Shown here piece by piece: positions 7,243 to 13,924 of a stretch of DNA of 14,788 nucleotides. Numbering within the stretch: the first letter of the stretch is position 1; each line of letters begins with the position of its first letter. The notes under the pieces were generated by a model that did not search any database, had not been told where the DNA came from, and was given only the letters and a program-made list of their open reading frames with translations. The stretch is from Rhodospirillaceae bacterium UBA4479 (GTDB taxonomy: Bacteria > Pseudomonadota > Alphaproteobacteria > Rhodospirillales > Casp-alpha2). Both the position numbers and the translations under genes were made by a program. The DNA lies in assembly GCA_002389175.1 (NCBI GenBank), contig DGNZ01000242.1, forward strand, positions 731 through 15,518, read 5' to 3'.

Positions 7243-7329
7243 ATGACAGAGTTTTTAAAAATAATTTTTGCGACCTTTATGACAAGTCGCGGAAAATGGC
7301 GGGTGCGTTGTGTCCATCACACGAGCTAA
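7243..7329 (+). CDS. Candidate 28-residue small ORF
   Basis: A short ORF begins at ATG 7243 with AGGAG at 7231-7235, seven bases upstream, one of the better ribosome binding sites in the window. It encodes MTEFLKIIFATFMTSRGKWR plus eight further residues. The first half is hydrophobic and could be a short amphipathic or membrane helix; the second half is basic. I recognise no family. It follows the receiver-domain gene by 33 bp and could be its translational companion, a leader peptide or chance. The support is the ribosome binding site alone. Confidence 0.35.
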   Translation: MTEFLKIIFATFMTSRGKWRVRCVHHTS

Positions 7330-7513
7330 GCAACAGCCAGCAAGCCGGGCTACGCCGGTTCTGCGTAGAGTAAGTGCGCGAAACGATTCACTGCTCGCGC
7401 ATCTTGTCTCACGTGTGTCCGTGGCACTTGCTGAAATAGAAACTATTCACGAATCTCGCGGCCACCACGTCAGCAAGTCACGCCGCAGATTAGCCATATA
7501 TCCTGCAGAGTGA
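7310..7513 (+). CDS. Doubtful small ORF, unrecognised basic protein
   Basis: This 67-codon frame opens with GTG at 7310, overlapping the preceding small ORF in another frame. The translation is Arg/Ser/Ala-rich, with a possible helix LLAHLVSRVSVALAEIETIH near the middle. No ribosome binding site precedes the GTG, no family is recognised, and its stop is 11 bp from the convergent glutathione S-transferase stop. It may be non-coding. It is listed because the roughly 315-bp stretch 7210-7524 holds nothing else apart from the 28-residue ORF. Confidence 0.25.
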   Translation: MSITRAKQQPASRATPVLRRVSARNDSLLAHLVSRVSVALAEIETIHESRGHHVSKSRRRLAIYPAE

Positions 7514-7524
7514 TTGAGCGCCGG

Positions 7525-8142
7525 TTAATGCGCCTTTGGCATAGAGTTTTTCATGGACTCGCGGGCTGAGAACGTATCGAACCACGCAGATAGGGTTGGA
7601 CGCCCATCCCTGAAATCAATCCCCAAAGTCTCAAGGCGGAATTCAATCCAGCCAACACCGCACGCCGTGGTAATTTGACCCAAATCCGGCTTGGACGGAT
7701 CAAATGACGCTGCATCCGTTTCAAGTGCATCCAAAGACCGGGCCACAGTATTGCGCATCCGATCATCCCAGAAATCCCAGTGCAATTCTTTGGGGCGGCG
7801 GGTGAGCTCACTAAACAACAATATCACCGCATCCATCATGCCATCTGCCAAGGCAGCGATGCGTAACACCTCATAACGATCCGGTCCTGAAGCAGGGATC
7901 AGTTTCGCACCATCGTGAAGGCTGTCGAAATAGTCGATGATTACAGGGCTATCATAAATCGTTTGGCCCGTATCGGTGACCAGTGCAGGAACTTTGCCGA
8001 CAGGATTGACGTTGCCGTACTTGGTGCCTGCTTCCCACGGCAGGGTATCGACACGTTCGATTTGATCGTCCAATCCAAGCTCGATGCCTGCGACGATGAC
8101 TTTCCGAACATAGGGTGATGTGGTGCCGTAATAGAGTTTCAT
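7525..8142 (-). CDS. Glutathione S-transferase family protein
   Basis: This 205-residue cytoplasmic protein has the two-domain glutathione S-transferase layout. The thioredoxin-like N-terminal domain (about 1-78) carries SPYVRKV (residues 9-15), where Ser9 is the likely glutathione-activating residue. It also has NPVGKVPAL with the cis-proline at 52, and DSPVI with Asp64-Ser65, which bind the gamma-glutamyl group. The helical C-terminal domain fills about 90-200 and contains RPTLSAWFDTFSARES, the usual late motif. The natural substrate is unknown; members conjugate electrophiles or act as isomerases. The ATG at 8142 is preceded on the minus strand by TTAGGA at a suitable distance. The gene diverges from the dioxygenase across a 91-bp gap, so the two may share control. 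Confidence 0.92.
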   Translation of the reverse strand: MKLYYGTTSPYVRKVIVAGIELGLDDQIERVDTLPWEAGTKYGNVNPVGKVPALVTDTGQTIYDSPVIIDYFDSLHDGAKLIPASGPDRYEVLRIAALADGMMDAVILLFSELTRRPKELHWDFWDDRMRNTVARSLDALETDAASFDPSKPDLGQITTACGVGWIEFRLETLGIDFRDGRPTLSAWFDTFSARESMKNSMPKAH

Positions 8143-8233
8143 AGGTATCCTAAGTAATTTAGATGGCGCAAATTTAGATTATCCACAGTCTAAGAGTATA
8201 TCGACAATGAACAAGATGATCGCGTAATCTTTC
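8143..8233. promoter_or_regulatory. Divergent intergenic region, glutathione S-transferase / dioxygenase
   Basis: A 91-bp AT-leaning gap between two divergent starts must hold promoters for both genes unless leaders are very short. I see the AGGA for the transferase gene at its left edge but no clear operator or confident promoter hexamers. Confidence 0.35.
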
Positions 8234-9067
8234 ATGATGGAACTTAAAAGAACGAGTACCGTCATGGGCGGCATCGCGACAGGCATTGAGCTGAATCAAA
8301 TGCTCTCGCACGATAATAAGGCGCAGCTTTGCAGCTGGTTTTTGGACTGTCAGGTCTTGTGCATTCGGGGACAATCATTGACGCCGTATCAGTTTGCAGA
8401 TGCGGGGCGGATATTCGGGACACCACAGGTCCAACTATTGGGTGATTATCGGATGAATGATCCTAAAGAGGTCACCGTCATATCCAACTATAACAAACTG
8501 GCCGGAGGAAAACCCCATGTCCGCGCCACACATTGGCATACCGACGATAGCTATTTTGCCGAGCCCGCTAAGGCGACGGCATTGTATTCTGTCGCATTAC
8601 CAAGTGCACAAACAAAGACGGAGTTCATAAATTCATATGCGGTGCTAGAGGGTATGCCCGACGCGTTGCGAAATCGAATTCAAGGACGCTACGCGGTTCA
8701 TAAATATCATTCCCGCCGTGGCAAAGCGATAGTTGCGACCCGCACGCCAGAAGAAGAAGCGTTGACCCCTGATGTCCGTCATCCGCTCGTTCGCACACAC
8801 CCAGAGACCGGGCGAGAATCGTTGTATATCAACCCAAATCGAATTGATCATATCGAGGGTATGGACCTCGCCGAGAGCGATCTGCTGCTTGATGAGCTGT
8901 TTGAACACGCATTCCAGGAATGCTTTCAATACGCGCACGCCTGGGAACTAGGCGATATGGTGATTTGGGACAACCGCTGCACGATGCACCGGGCGACAAC
9001 CAGTTTTGACATCACCGAGCGTCGCGAGTTCCACCGATTGTTATTGAAGGGCGATAAGCCCGTTTGA
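8234..9067 (+). CDS. TauD/TfdA-family Fe(II)/2-oxoglutarate-dependent dioxygenase
   Basis: The 277-residue enzyme belongs to the TauD/TfdA family, which hydroxylate small organic substrates such as taurine or phenoxyacetates while converting 2-oxoglutarate to succinate and CO2. The iron triad is visible: His102 and Asp104 in THWHTDDSYF, and distal His252 in DNRCTMHRAT. Arg264 in TERREFHR, 12 residues later, is positioned to bind the 2-oxoglutarate carboxylate, as in TauD. Length is typical. The substrate cannot be read from the sequence; no sulfonate or herbicide transport genes are nearby. Tandem ATGs at 8234 and 8237 lack a strong ribosome binding site, and an in-frame stop at 8225 rules out a longer form. 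A start at 8264 is the alternative. The stop lies two bases from the convergent ccrM stop. Confidence 0.9.
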   Translation: MMELKRTSTVMGGIATGIELNQMLSHDNKAQLCSWFLDCQVLCIRGQSLTPYQFADAGRIFGTPQVQLLGDYRMNDPKEVTVISNYNKLAGGKPHVRATHWHTDDSYFAEPAKATALYSVALPSAQTKTEFINSYAVLEGMPDALRNRIQGRYAVHKYHSRRGKAIVATRTPEEEALTPDVRHPLVRTHPETGRESLYINPNRIDHIEGMDLAESDLLLDELFEHAFQECFQYAHAWELGDMVIWDNRCTMHRATTSFDITERREFHRLLLKGDKPV

Positions 9068-9069
9068 TC

Positions 9070-10146
9070 TTAATGAAGCTCGGCGCGAAGCTGTTGACGC
9101 AACACGTCGATGGGGATGGTGCCGCCCTCAACATTTACATGCCAGAACGTCCAGCCGTTACACGCGGGCAGATTTTGCACATGGGCACCGACTTTATGGA
9201 TGGAGCCTTTAAAGTCTGATGTGATCAACGTGCCGTCAGCTCGGACGCGGGCTTTGTGCCGCCGACGCTGATCGACCAGGACGGTACCTGGTTTCAACAT
9301 GCCGCGTTCGACCAGCCAGCCGAATGGAATACGCGGCAGGTCGCGCTTTGAAGGTGAATCGAGTAATGCGTCGTCTGTTACCTTTTTGACATCGGCGATG
9401 CGCGCTTCTGCGAACTCCACGTATGTATCCTCTCGTTCTAGTCCAATAAAATTGCGGCCCAATCGTTTGGCCACGGCGCCCGTTGTTCCCGTCCCAAAGA
9501 AGGGATCCAAGACCACGTCGCCAACTTCTGTCGATGCCATGATGACCCGGTGCAGCAGGCTTTCTGGTTTTTGCGTCGGATGTGCTTTCTTGCCATCTTC
9601 ACCTTTGAGGCGCTCTCCACCCGAGCAGATCGGCAAGAGCCAATCTGAGCGCATCTGAAGGTCATCATTCAGCGCCTTCATGCTGTCGTAATTAAAACGG
9701 TATTTACTTTTTTCGGAATGGGAACACCAGATCATGGTTTCATGCGCGTTGGTAAAGCGCCGCCCACGAAAGTTTGGCATCGGGTTGGTCTTGCGCCAGA
9801 CCACATCGTTGAGAATCCAATATCCTAGATCCTGCAGCGTTGAGCCGACCCGGAAGATATTGTGATAACTGCCGATGACCCACAGTGTTCCGTTGGGTTT
9901 CAGAATGCGCCGTGCAGCTTCTAACCATGCTTTTGAAAAATCGTCATAGACTTTGAAGCTATCAAATTGATCCCAATCATCATCGACGGCATCGACTTTT
10001 TTGTGGTTTTCAGGGCGCATCAGATCGCCACTGAGTTGCAGGTTATATGGTGGATCGGCGAAGATCATATCGACGCTGTCTTCGGGCATGGCATCCATCA
10101 ACGCCACGCAATCGCCCACATGAATTTTGTTAACCCAGGATTTCAT
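9070..10146 (-). CDS. ccrM: CcrM-type DNA adenine N6-methyltransferase (GANTC)
   Basis: This 358-residue beta-class methyltransferase is the cell-cycle regulated enzyme that methylates the adenine of GANTC after replication in alphaproteobacteria. The catalytic motif DPPY is at residues 31-34, near the N-terminus. The SAM-binding motif DPFFGTGTT is at 214-222, after AHPTQKPE (188-195). That order is the CcrM/HinfI class arrangement. The C-terminal 90 residues, including RIPFGWLVERGMLKPG and GSIHKVGAHVQNLPACNGWT, are the CcrM-specific domain (RAMA) needed for specific DNA recognition. Length matches Caulobacter CcrM (358). No restriction enzyme gene is adjacent, fitting a solitary regulatory methylase. 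The ATG at 10146 has GGGGCAGAG upstream. It lies downstream of rnhB, an order conserved in several alphaproteobacteria as I recall. Confidence 0.96.
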   Translation of the reverse strand: MKSWVNKIHVGDCVALMDAMPEDSVDMIFADPPYNLQLSGDLMRPENHKKVDAVDDDWDQFDSFKVYDDFSKAWLEAARRILKPNGTLWVIGSYHNIFRVGSTLQDLGYWILNDVVWRKTNPMPNFRGRRFTNAHETMIWCSHSEKSKYRFNYDSMKALNDDLQMRSDWLLPICSGGERLKGEDGKKAHPTQKPESLLHRVIMASTEVGDVVLDPFFGTGTTGAVAKRLGRNFIGLEREDTYVEFAEARIADVKKVTDDALLDSPSKRDLPRIPFGWLVERGMLKPGTVLVDQRRRHKARVRADGTLITSDFKGSIHKVGAHVQNLPACNGWTFWHVNVEGGTIPIDVLRQQLRAELH

Positions 10147-10174
10147 ATTCTCTGCCCCTATTTCCGGGCATCCT

Positions 10175-10262
10175 GAGTCAACGGTGATTCGCCGTCAAGA
10201 AGTAAATAGAATCAATAACTTAACAGATTTTCTTAACCATATATGTTGAATCGACCAGAGTC
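10175..10262. promoter_or_regulatory. ccrM control region: cluster of five GANTC sites with TTAA boxes
   Basis: Five GANTC sites occupy 88 bp upstream of ccrM: GAGTC 10175-10179, GATTC 10186-10190, GAATC 10209-10213, GAATC 10248-10252 and GAGTC 10258-10262. TTAAC (10220-10224) and TTAACCAT (10233-10240) resemble CtrA half-sites, but their TTAA cores are 9 bp apart rather than the consensus 7. On the minus strand TTGACG (10198-10193) could be a -35, with only a weak CAGGAT 17 bp on. One GANTC site falls in that spacer and a second partly overlaps the weak -10. In Caulobacter, ccrM is activated by CtrA and has GANTC sites in its leader. Methylation-sensitive control here is inferred. Confidence 0.6.
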
Positions 10263-10311
10263 CGAACACACCATATATGCCCCATTGATCGACCAGCGAG
10301 CTTAAGAAAAT
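10227..10311. repeat. Composite direct repeat within a 10-bp inverted repeat, rnhB-ccrM gap
   Basis: ACCATATATG followed by TTGA(A)TCGACCAG occurs twice. In copy 1 (10236-10258) the blocks are adjacent. In copy 2 (10270-10296) they are separated by five bases and one A is missing, so GAATC becomes GATC. Flanking both is a perfect inverted repeat, ATTTTCTTAA (10227-10236) and TTAAGAAAAT (10302-10311), the last bases of which touch the rnhB stop codon. Confidence 0.7.
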
Positions 10312-10928
10312 TACTTCGAAATCAGGGCGCGAACGGGGGCAAAACTTCTTCGGTGATGGGGGGTTACGCCCAGGCGCGTTAAAGCTTCAATGTGTTCTTT
10401 GGTGCCATAACCAGCGTTTAGTTCCCACCCATAACCCGGGAACTGCGCTGCTAAATCTTCCATGATGCGGTCGCGAGTTACTTTGGCGATCACCGATGCA
10501 GCCGCAATCGATAGCGACTTGGAATCACCTTTGATGATGCATTGCGCATCACAGGTTAATGTCGGTGTGCGATTACCATCAATCAGCGCGAGGCGAGGTG
10601 TCGTGGGCAAATTGCGCACCGCATCGGCCATCGCCTTCATGGTCGCGCCCAGGATATTTAAGATATCAATCTCGGCTATACCGACGACCCCGACACCCAC
10701 ATCAGCATGCCCCGAGATGTGATCGAACAAAGTATCGCGTGCCTTTGCCGTCATTTTTTTTGAATCATTGAGTCGCTGCCAGATGGCATCGTTCATCGTA
10801 TCAGGATTGAGAATGACCGCCGCTGCAACGACAGGCCCTGCGAGGGGCCCACGGCCTGCTTCGTCTACGCCGCATACGGGCATGATGTCAGCGTCAAATG
10901 CTTCGCGCTCAAAACTGAAATCAGGCAT
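10311..10928 (-). CDS. rnhB: Ribonuclease HII
   Basis: The 205-residue endonuclease cleaves the RNA strand of RNA-DNA hybrids and removes misincorporated ribonucleotides from DNA. The four catalytic acids are present: Asp22-Glu23 in GVDEAGRGPLAGPV (20-33), Asp117 in ALIDGN and Asp135 in IKGDSKS. AAASVIAKVTRDR (142-154) and GYGTKEH complete the family pattern, and length is typical. The frame runs open 84 codons further upstream, but that stretch is an Arg/Lys/Pro-rich alternate-frame reading of the antiporter tail. The ATG at 10928 puts the domain where the family begins. It overlaps the antiporter stop by 8 bp (ATGCCTGA), implying translational coupling. ccrM follows after a 164-bp regulatory gap. 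Confidence 0.95.
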   Translation of the reverse strand: MPDFSFEREAFDADIMPVCGVDEAGRGPLAGPVVAAAVILNPDTMNDAIWQRLNDSKKMTAKARDTLFDHISGHADVGVGVVGIAEIDILNILGATMKAMADAVRNLPTTPRLALIDGNRTPTLTCDAQCIIKGDSKSLSIAAASVIAKVTRDRIMEDLAAQFPGYGWELNAGYGTKEHIEALTRLGVTPHHRRSFAPVRALISK

Positions 10929-12636
10929 CGCCAGTGTTTTTAGGTTTGTCTGTTTTCGTGGTTTTTGGCGCACGTGGTTTACGGGGACGTTTGGTCGCCT
11001 TCGCGGGTGGCGACTTAGCGCTCGTTTCAGTCTTTTTGGCTGATGTAGTTTTGCTTTTAGACGCTGTACGTTTTTTTGGGGCACGTTTGGGTTTCGGTTT
11101 GTCTGCGGCGGAAACCGGTGTTTGTGGTTTTGCAGTATCGACTGGTTTTTCAACAGCTTTGGGGGTCGGTGCAACATCATCCGCCGGAATCGGGGCGACA
11201 GGTGATTCTATTGTCGGTTCAATGAACGGCTGATCTGATGACCCGCTGGGCAAATCATTTGGTGATGCATTCGTATCTTCAGCATCAACGTGTGCAATTT
11301 TTGATTCCGCGACCTTCTTACGTCTGCGACGATTGCGTTTTTTGCGCAGGTTTAAGGCGATCACACGTAAGGATCGTTGTGACTTAGATGATGCCGCCTC
11401 TGCCGCATTGGAAATAGCCTCGGTTTCGGGGCCATATACCAACCTCAATAGCTCGGTCGCTTCGGTGACTCCATAGCTGGCCAGCAACTGGAACCGGCGT
11501 GCTGTAATCACCCATAGTGGACTGAGTGCGAGGCTAAGGACGGTGACCGAAACGATCAGGCGGCGGCCTTCTTCATCTAAAACGCCGGAAGAAATGCCAA
11601 CCACGGCAAGCAGGAACGAAAATTCTCCGATCTGCGCCATGCTGACTCCGGCCAGAAATGCAGTCGACCAAGGCTGCCCGACGATCCGCAAAAAACCAAC
11701 ATTAAGCAAGGTCTTGAAGACGGTGACCAGCAGGAAAAGTGTCGTCACGATGCCAACATTGGCCCACATGTACTCTAGGTCGATCAGCAATCCAATCGAC
11801 AGGAAAAACACCATCATCAGGACGCTTTGGATGGGCAACACTGACGAAAGCATCTTTGTCCGCGCATGGGAATTGCCAATGATCAGGCCCGCGATGAATG
11901 CTCCGTAAGCTGCGGAAAGGCCGATCAAACCGGCAATCGCCGAGCAGCCAAAACAAAATGCTAACCCTGCGATGGGGGCAAGTTCTTCGTTTTCGGCAAT
12001 AGCTTCGGCAAAGGGGAGGGGGATTTTTTTATCGCGCCCCGCATAGAAAATTAACCCCCCTAAGAAAATAACCGATCCGATCATGACGGGGATTTGGGAT
12101 ACCTCAAAACCGTCAGTGCCAAGCGCGCCGATGGTTAACATCATCGGCACGACGGCGATATCCTGGGCGATCAGAACGCCGACTGTGATCTGACCTACTT
12201 TGGTGCGCAACTCGCCGATGTCGGCCAAAATTTTGATGGCGACTGCGGTTGATGAAAGGGCAACCACGAATCCGAGCAGCAGTGCCAATTGCCAAGAAAT
12301 ATCAGTGAAGTGTGATAGGCCCATCATGACGCCTGTAGACGCAGTGATCTGGACAACCGTTGTCGCAACGGCGACGCGCCAGATGCGCAAAAAGGCGCGC
12401 AGCGATAGCTCCATCCCGATGATGAACAGCAGCATCAAGACGCCCATCTCGGCCAAGACTTCGATGCCGTCTCTGGCGCTGACCAACGACAAACCTGCGG
12501 GTCCCAGCGCCACACCTGCAATGATGTATCCGACGATGGCTGGTTGTTTGAGCTTTTCTAAGAAAAATCCAAAAATCAATGCACCCAGGGCGACAAAGGC
12601 AATCCCTGTTAAATCGACGTGATGTGCAGCTTCCAT
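10921..12636 (-). CDS. CPA2-type (KefB-like) cation:proton antiporter with basic Lys/Pro/Ala-rich tail
   Basis: This 571-residue inner-membrane protein exchanges a monovalent cation (K+ or Na+) for protons. Residues 8-380 hold about a dozen membrane segments. They include PAIVGYIIAGVALGP (32-46), the GVLIAQDIAVVP motif with the conserved Asp160, and AQIGEFSFLLAVVG (334-347), all typical of the KefB/CPA2 family. KefB and KefC normally continue into a TrkA-N (RCK) nucleotide-binding domain. Here none is seen. Instead there is a cluster RKKRNRRRRKK (431-441), an acidic and Pro-rich spacer (450-490), and a Lys/Pro/Ala/Thr tail to the end resembling histone H1 or AlgP repeats. The ATG at 12636 was chosen because the TTG-initiated extension from 12684 lacks family support. 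The stop overlaps the rnhB start by 8 bp. Confidence 0.88.
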   Translation of the reverse strand: MEAAHHVDLTGIAFVALGALIFGFFLEKLKQPAIVGYIIAGVALGPAGLSLVSARDGIEVLAEMGVLMLLFIIGMELSLRAFLRIWRVAVATTVVQITASTGVMMGLSHFTDISWQLALLLGFVVALSSTAVAIKILADIGELRTKVGQITVGVLIAQDIAVVPMMLTIGALGTDGFEVSQIPVMIGSVIFLGGLIFYAGRDKKIPLPFAEAIAENEELAPIAGLAFCFGCSAIAGLIGLSAAYGAFIAGLIIGNSHARTKMLSSVLPIQSVLMMVFFLSIGLLIDLEYMWANVGIVTTLFLLVTVFKTLLNVGFLRIVGQPWSTAFLAGVSMAQIGEFSFLLAVVGISSGVLDEEGRRLIVSVTVLSLALSPLWVITARRFQLLASYGVTEATELLRLVYGPETEAISNAAEAASSKSQRSLRVIALNLRKKRNRRRRKKVAESKIAHVDAEDTNASPNDLPSGSSDQPFIEPTIESPVAPIPADDVAPTPKAVEKPVDTAKPQTPVSAADKPKPKRAPKKRTASKSKTTSAKKTETSAKSPPAKATKRPRKPRAPKTTKTDKPKNTGDA

Positions 12637-12745
12637 GATCGAAATGTAACATAACAATTCAGACCGGGCTAACCAGATTAACAACGATCAGCCGTGCAAT
12701 AACAATTGACGGGACAGCAGCCGTTCTGATGTCTAAAACACAGCC
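12637..12745. promoter_or_regulatory. Divergent intergenic region, antiporter / MFS transporter
   Basis: This 109-bp gap separates two divergent transporter genes. TTGACG at 12706-12711 could be a -35 for the MFS gene, but no good -10 follows at normal spacing. ATAACAATT is repeated directly at 12651-12659 and 12699-12707, 48 bp apart. No strong ribosome binding site is visible for either gene. Confidence 0.3.
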
Positions 12746-13924
12746 ATGATAGATGACGTACCATCCTCAACTGACCGCCGCATCCTAGCCCTTTTTGCAG
12801 GGGTTTTACTCAATCTCGCCTTTGGGTCGCTGTATGCATGGAGTGTATTCATTACGGCGCTTGAAATGGATTTGGGTATCCTGCGTGCTGACGTCAGCAT
12901 TGTATTTTCTCTCGCCGTGGTCAGCTTTACTGTGGGCAATTTTGTATCGCCAATGTTCTTTGGTCGGATACCTGTTTGGTTGCTGCCGATCATTGCGACA
13001 TCTAGTGCCGTTGTTGGTTTGGCGTGGGCTGCAATGGTTACAGGATATGTGCCTATCGTTATCGGGTATGGTGTTTTGTTCGGTTTCGGTTGCGGCTTTG
13101 CCTATAACACATCCCTGCAGGCGGCACAGCGGGCCTTGCCGTTAAAGCCAGGGCTGGCCAATGGAATTGTCATTTCCGCGTTTGCGCTGGGTTCCGTGAT
13201 TGCAGCGTCGATCTTGTCGGACAGCATCCTGGATATGGGTGCACGGTCGGCTTTTTGGTTGCTTGGATTAACAGTCGGGGCGTCTGGAATTATCGCGACC
13301 GTCTTGATCACCGTAAGTGGAGAGGTTTTACCAAAGCAGTCCTATGCGTCGGGACAAAAATCGCATCGGCGTATCTTAGGCATTTGCTGGCTAGGGTTCT
13401 TCCTAAGTGCCTTAGCCGGAATCATGTCGATTGGCCATGCGGCCACGATCATCACCCATTTTGGAGGGGCGGTTGAAGCGGCTGTCTTTGGGGTCACATT
13501 GCTGGCCATTGGCAACGCGCTCGGCAGATTAGGTGCCGGATGGTTGAGCGATATTATCTCTGTCCGTTCGGTGGCAGGTATTTCGCATTTGACCGGTTCT
13601 ATCGGGTTCGTCGTTGTGCTGGCAAACCCGACGGGAGATGGTGCGATTGTCGCAATGGCGATGGCTGGCTTGGCATACGGAATTGCTGCAAGTGTTTATC
13701 CCGCTGCGTTATCGATCTTTATCGGTCCTGATGGTCACGGCCGAAACGTGGGCATTTTACTGACGGCCTGGGGGGCGGCAGGATTGATCGGGCCCATGCT
13801 GGCTGGGTACTTTTTCGATATGACCAGTGATTACCGGATCCCGATTGAATTCGCGTGTATCGCATCAGCGCTGGCGCTGTTCAATGCCATTCGTTTGCCC
13901 AAAATAAATTCTATTCAGGCTTAG
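12746..13924 (+). CDS. MFS transporter, oxalate/formate antiporter (OFA)-like
   Basis: A 392-residue inner-membrane protein with about twelve hydrophobic segments spread evenly, as in the major facilitator superfamily. The first segment contains LNLAFGSLYAWSVF. Segment four has GYGVLFGFGCGFAYNTSLQA, followed by ALPLKPGLANGIVISAFALG, both like OFA-family transporters (oxalate:formate antiporter and relatives, usually monocarboxylate carriers). The central loop near residues 195-210 holds basic residues (SGQKSHRR). The second half has GRLGAGWLSD (about residues 257-266), the MFS loop motif. The substrate is unknown; a monocarboxylate is the best guess from family. The ATG at 12746 is used. Its 3' end overlaps that of the convergent exported protein by 14 bp. 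The divergent neighbour is a cation antiporter. Confidence 0.86.
   Translation: MIDDVPSSTDRRILALFAGVLLNLAFGSLYAWSVFITALEMDLGILRADVSIVFSLAVVSFTVGNFVSPMFFGRIPVWLLPIIATSSAVVGLAWAAMVTGYVPIVIGYGVLFGFGCGFAYNTSLQAAQRALPLKPGLANGIVISAFALGSVIAASILSDSILDMGARSAFWLLGLTVGASGIIATVLITVSGEVLPKQSYASGQKSHRRILGICWLGFFLSALAGIMSIGHAATIITHFGGAVEAAVFGVTLLAIGNALGRLGAGWLSDIISVRSVAGISHLTGSIGFVVVLANPTGDGAIVAMAMAGLAYGIAASVYPAALSIFIGPDGHGRNVGILLTAWGAAGLIGPMLAGYFFDMTSDYRIPIEFACIASALALFNAIRLPKINSIQA

Noticed and set aside
10926..11180. An RNase HII reading frame longer by 84 codons at its N-terminus, rich in Arg, Lys and Pro.
   Set aside because: It is the alternate-frame translation of the antiporter's repetitive tail; the family begins at the internal ATG at 10928 and no known RNase HII carries such an extension.
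10934..11233. Open frames of 70 to 100 codons on the plus strand opposite the antiporter tail, and similar shadows elsewhere.
   Set aside because: They mirror real genes, have no ribosome binding sites or recognisable domains, and arise from low-complexity coding sequence.
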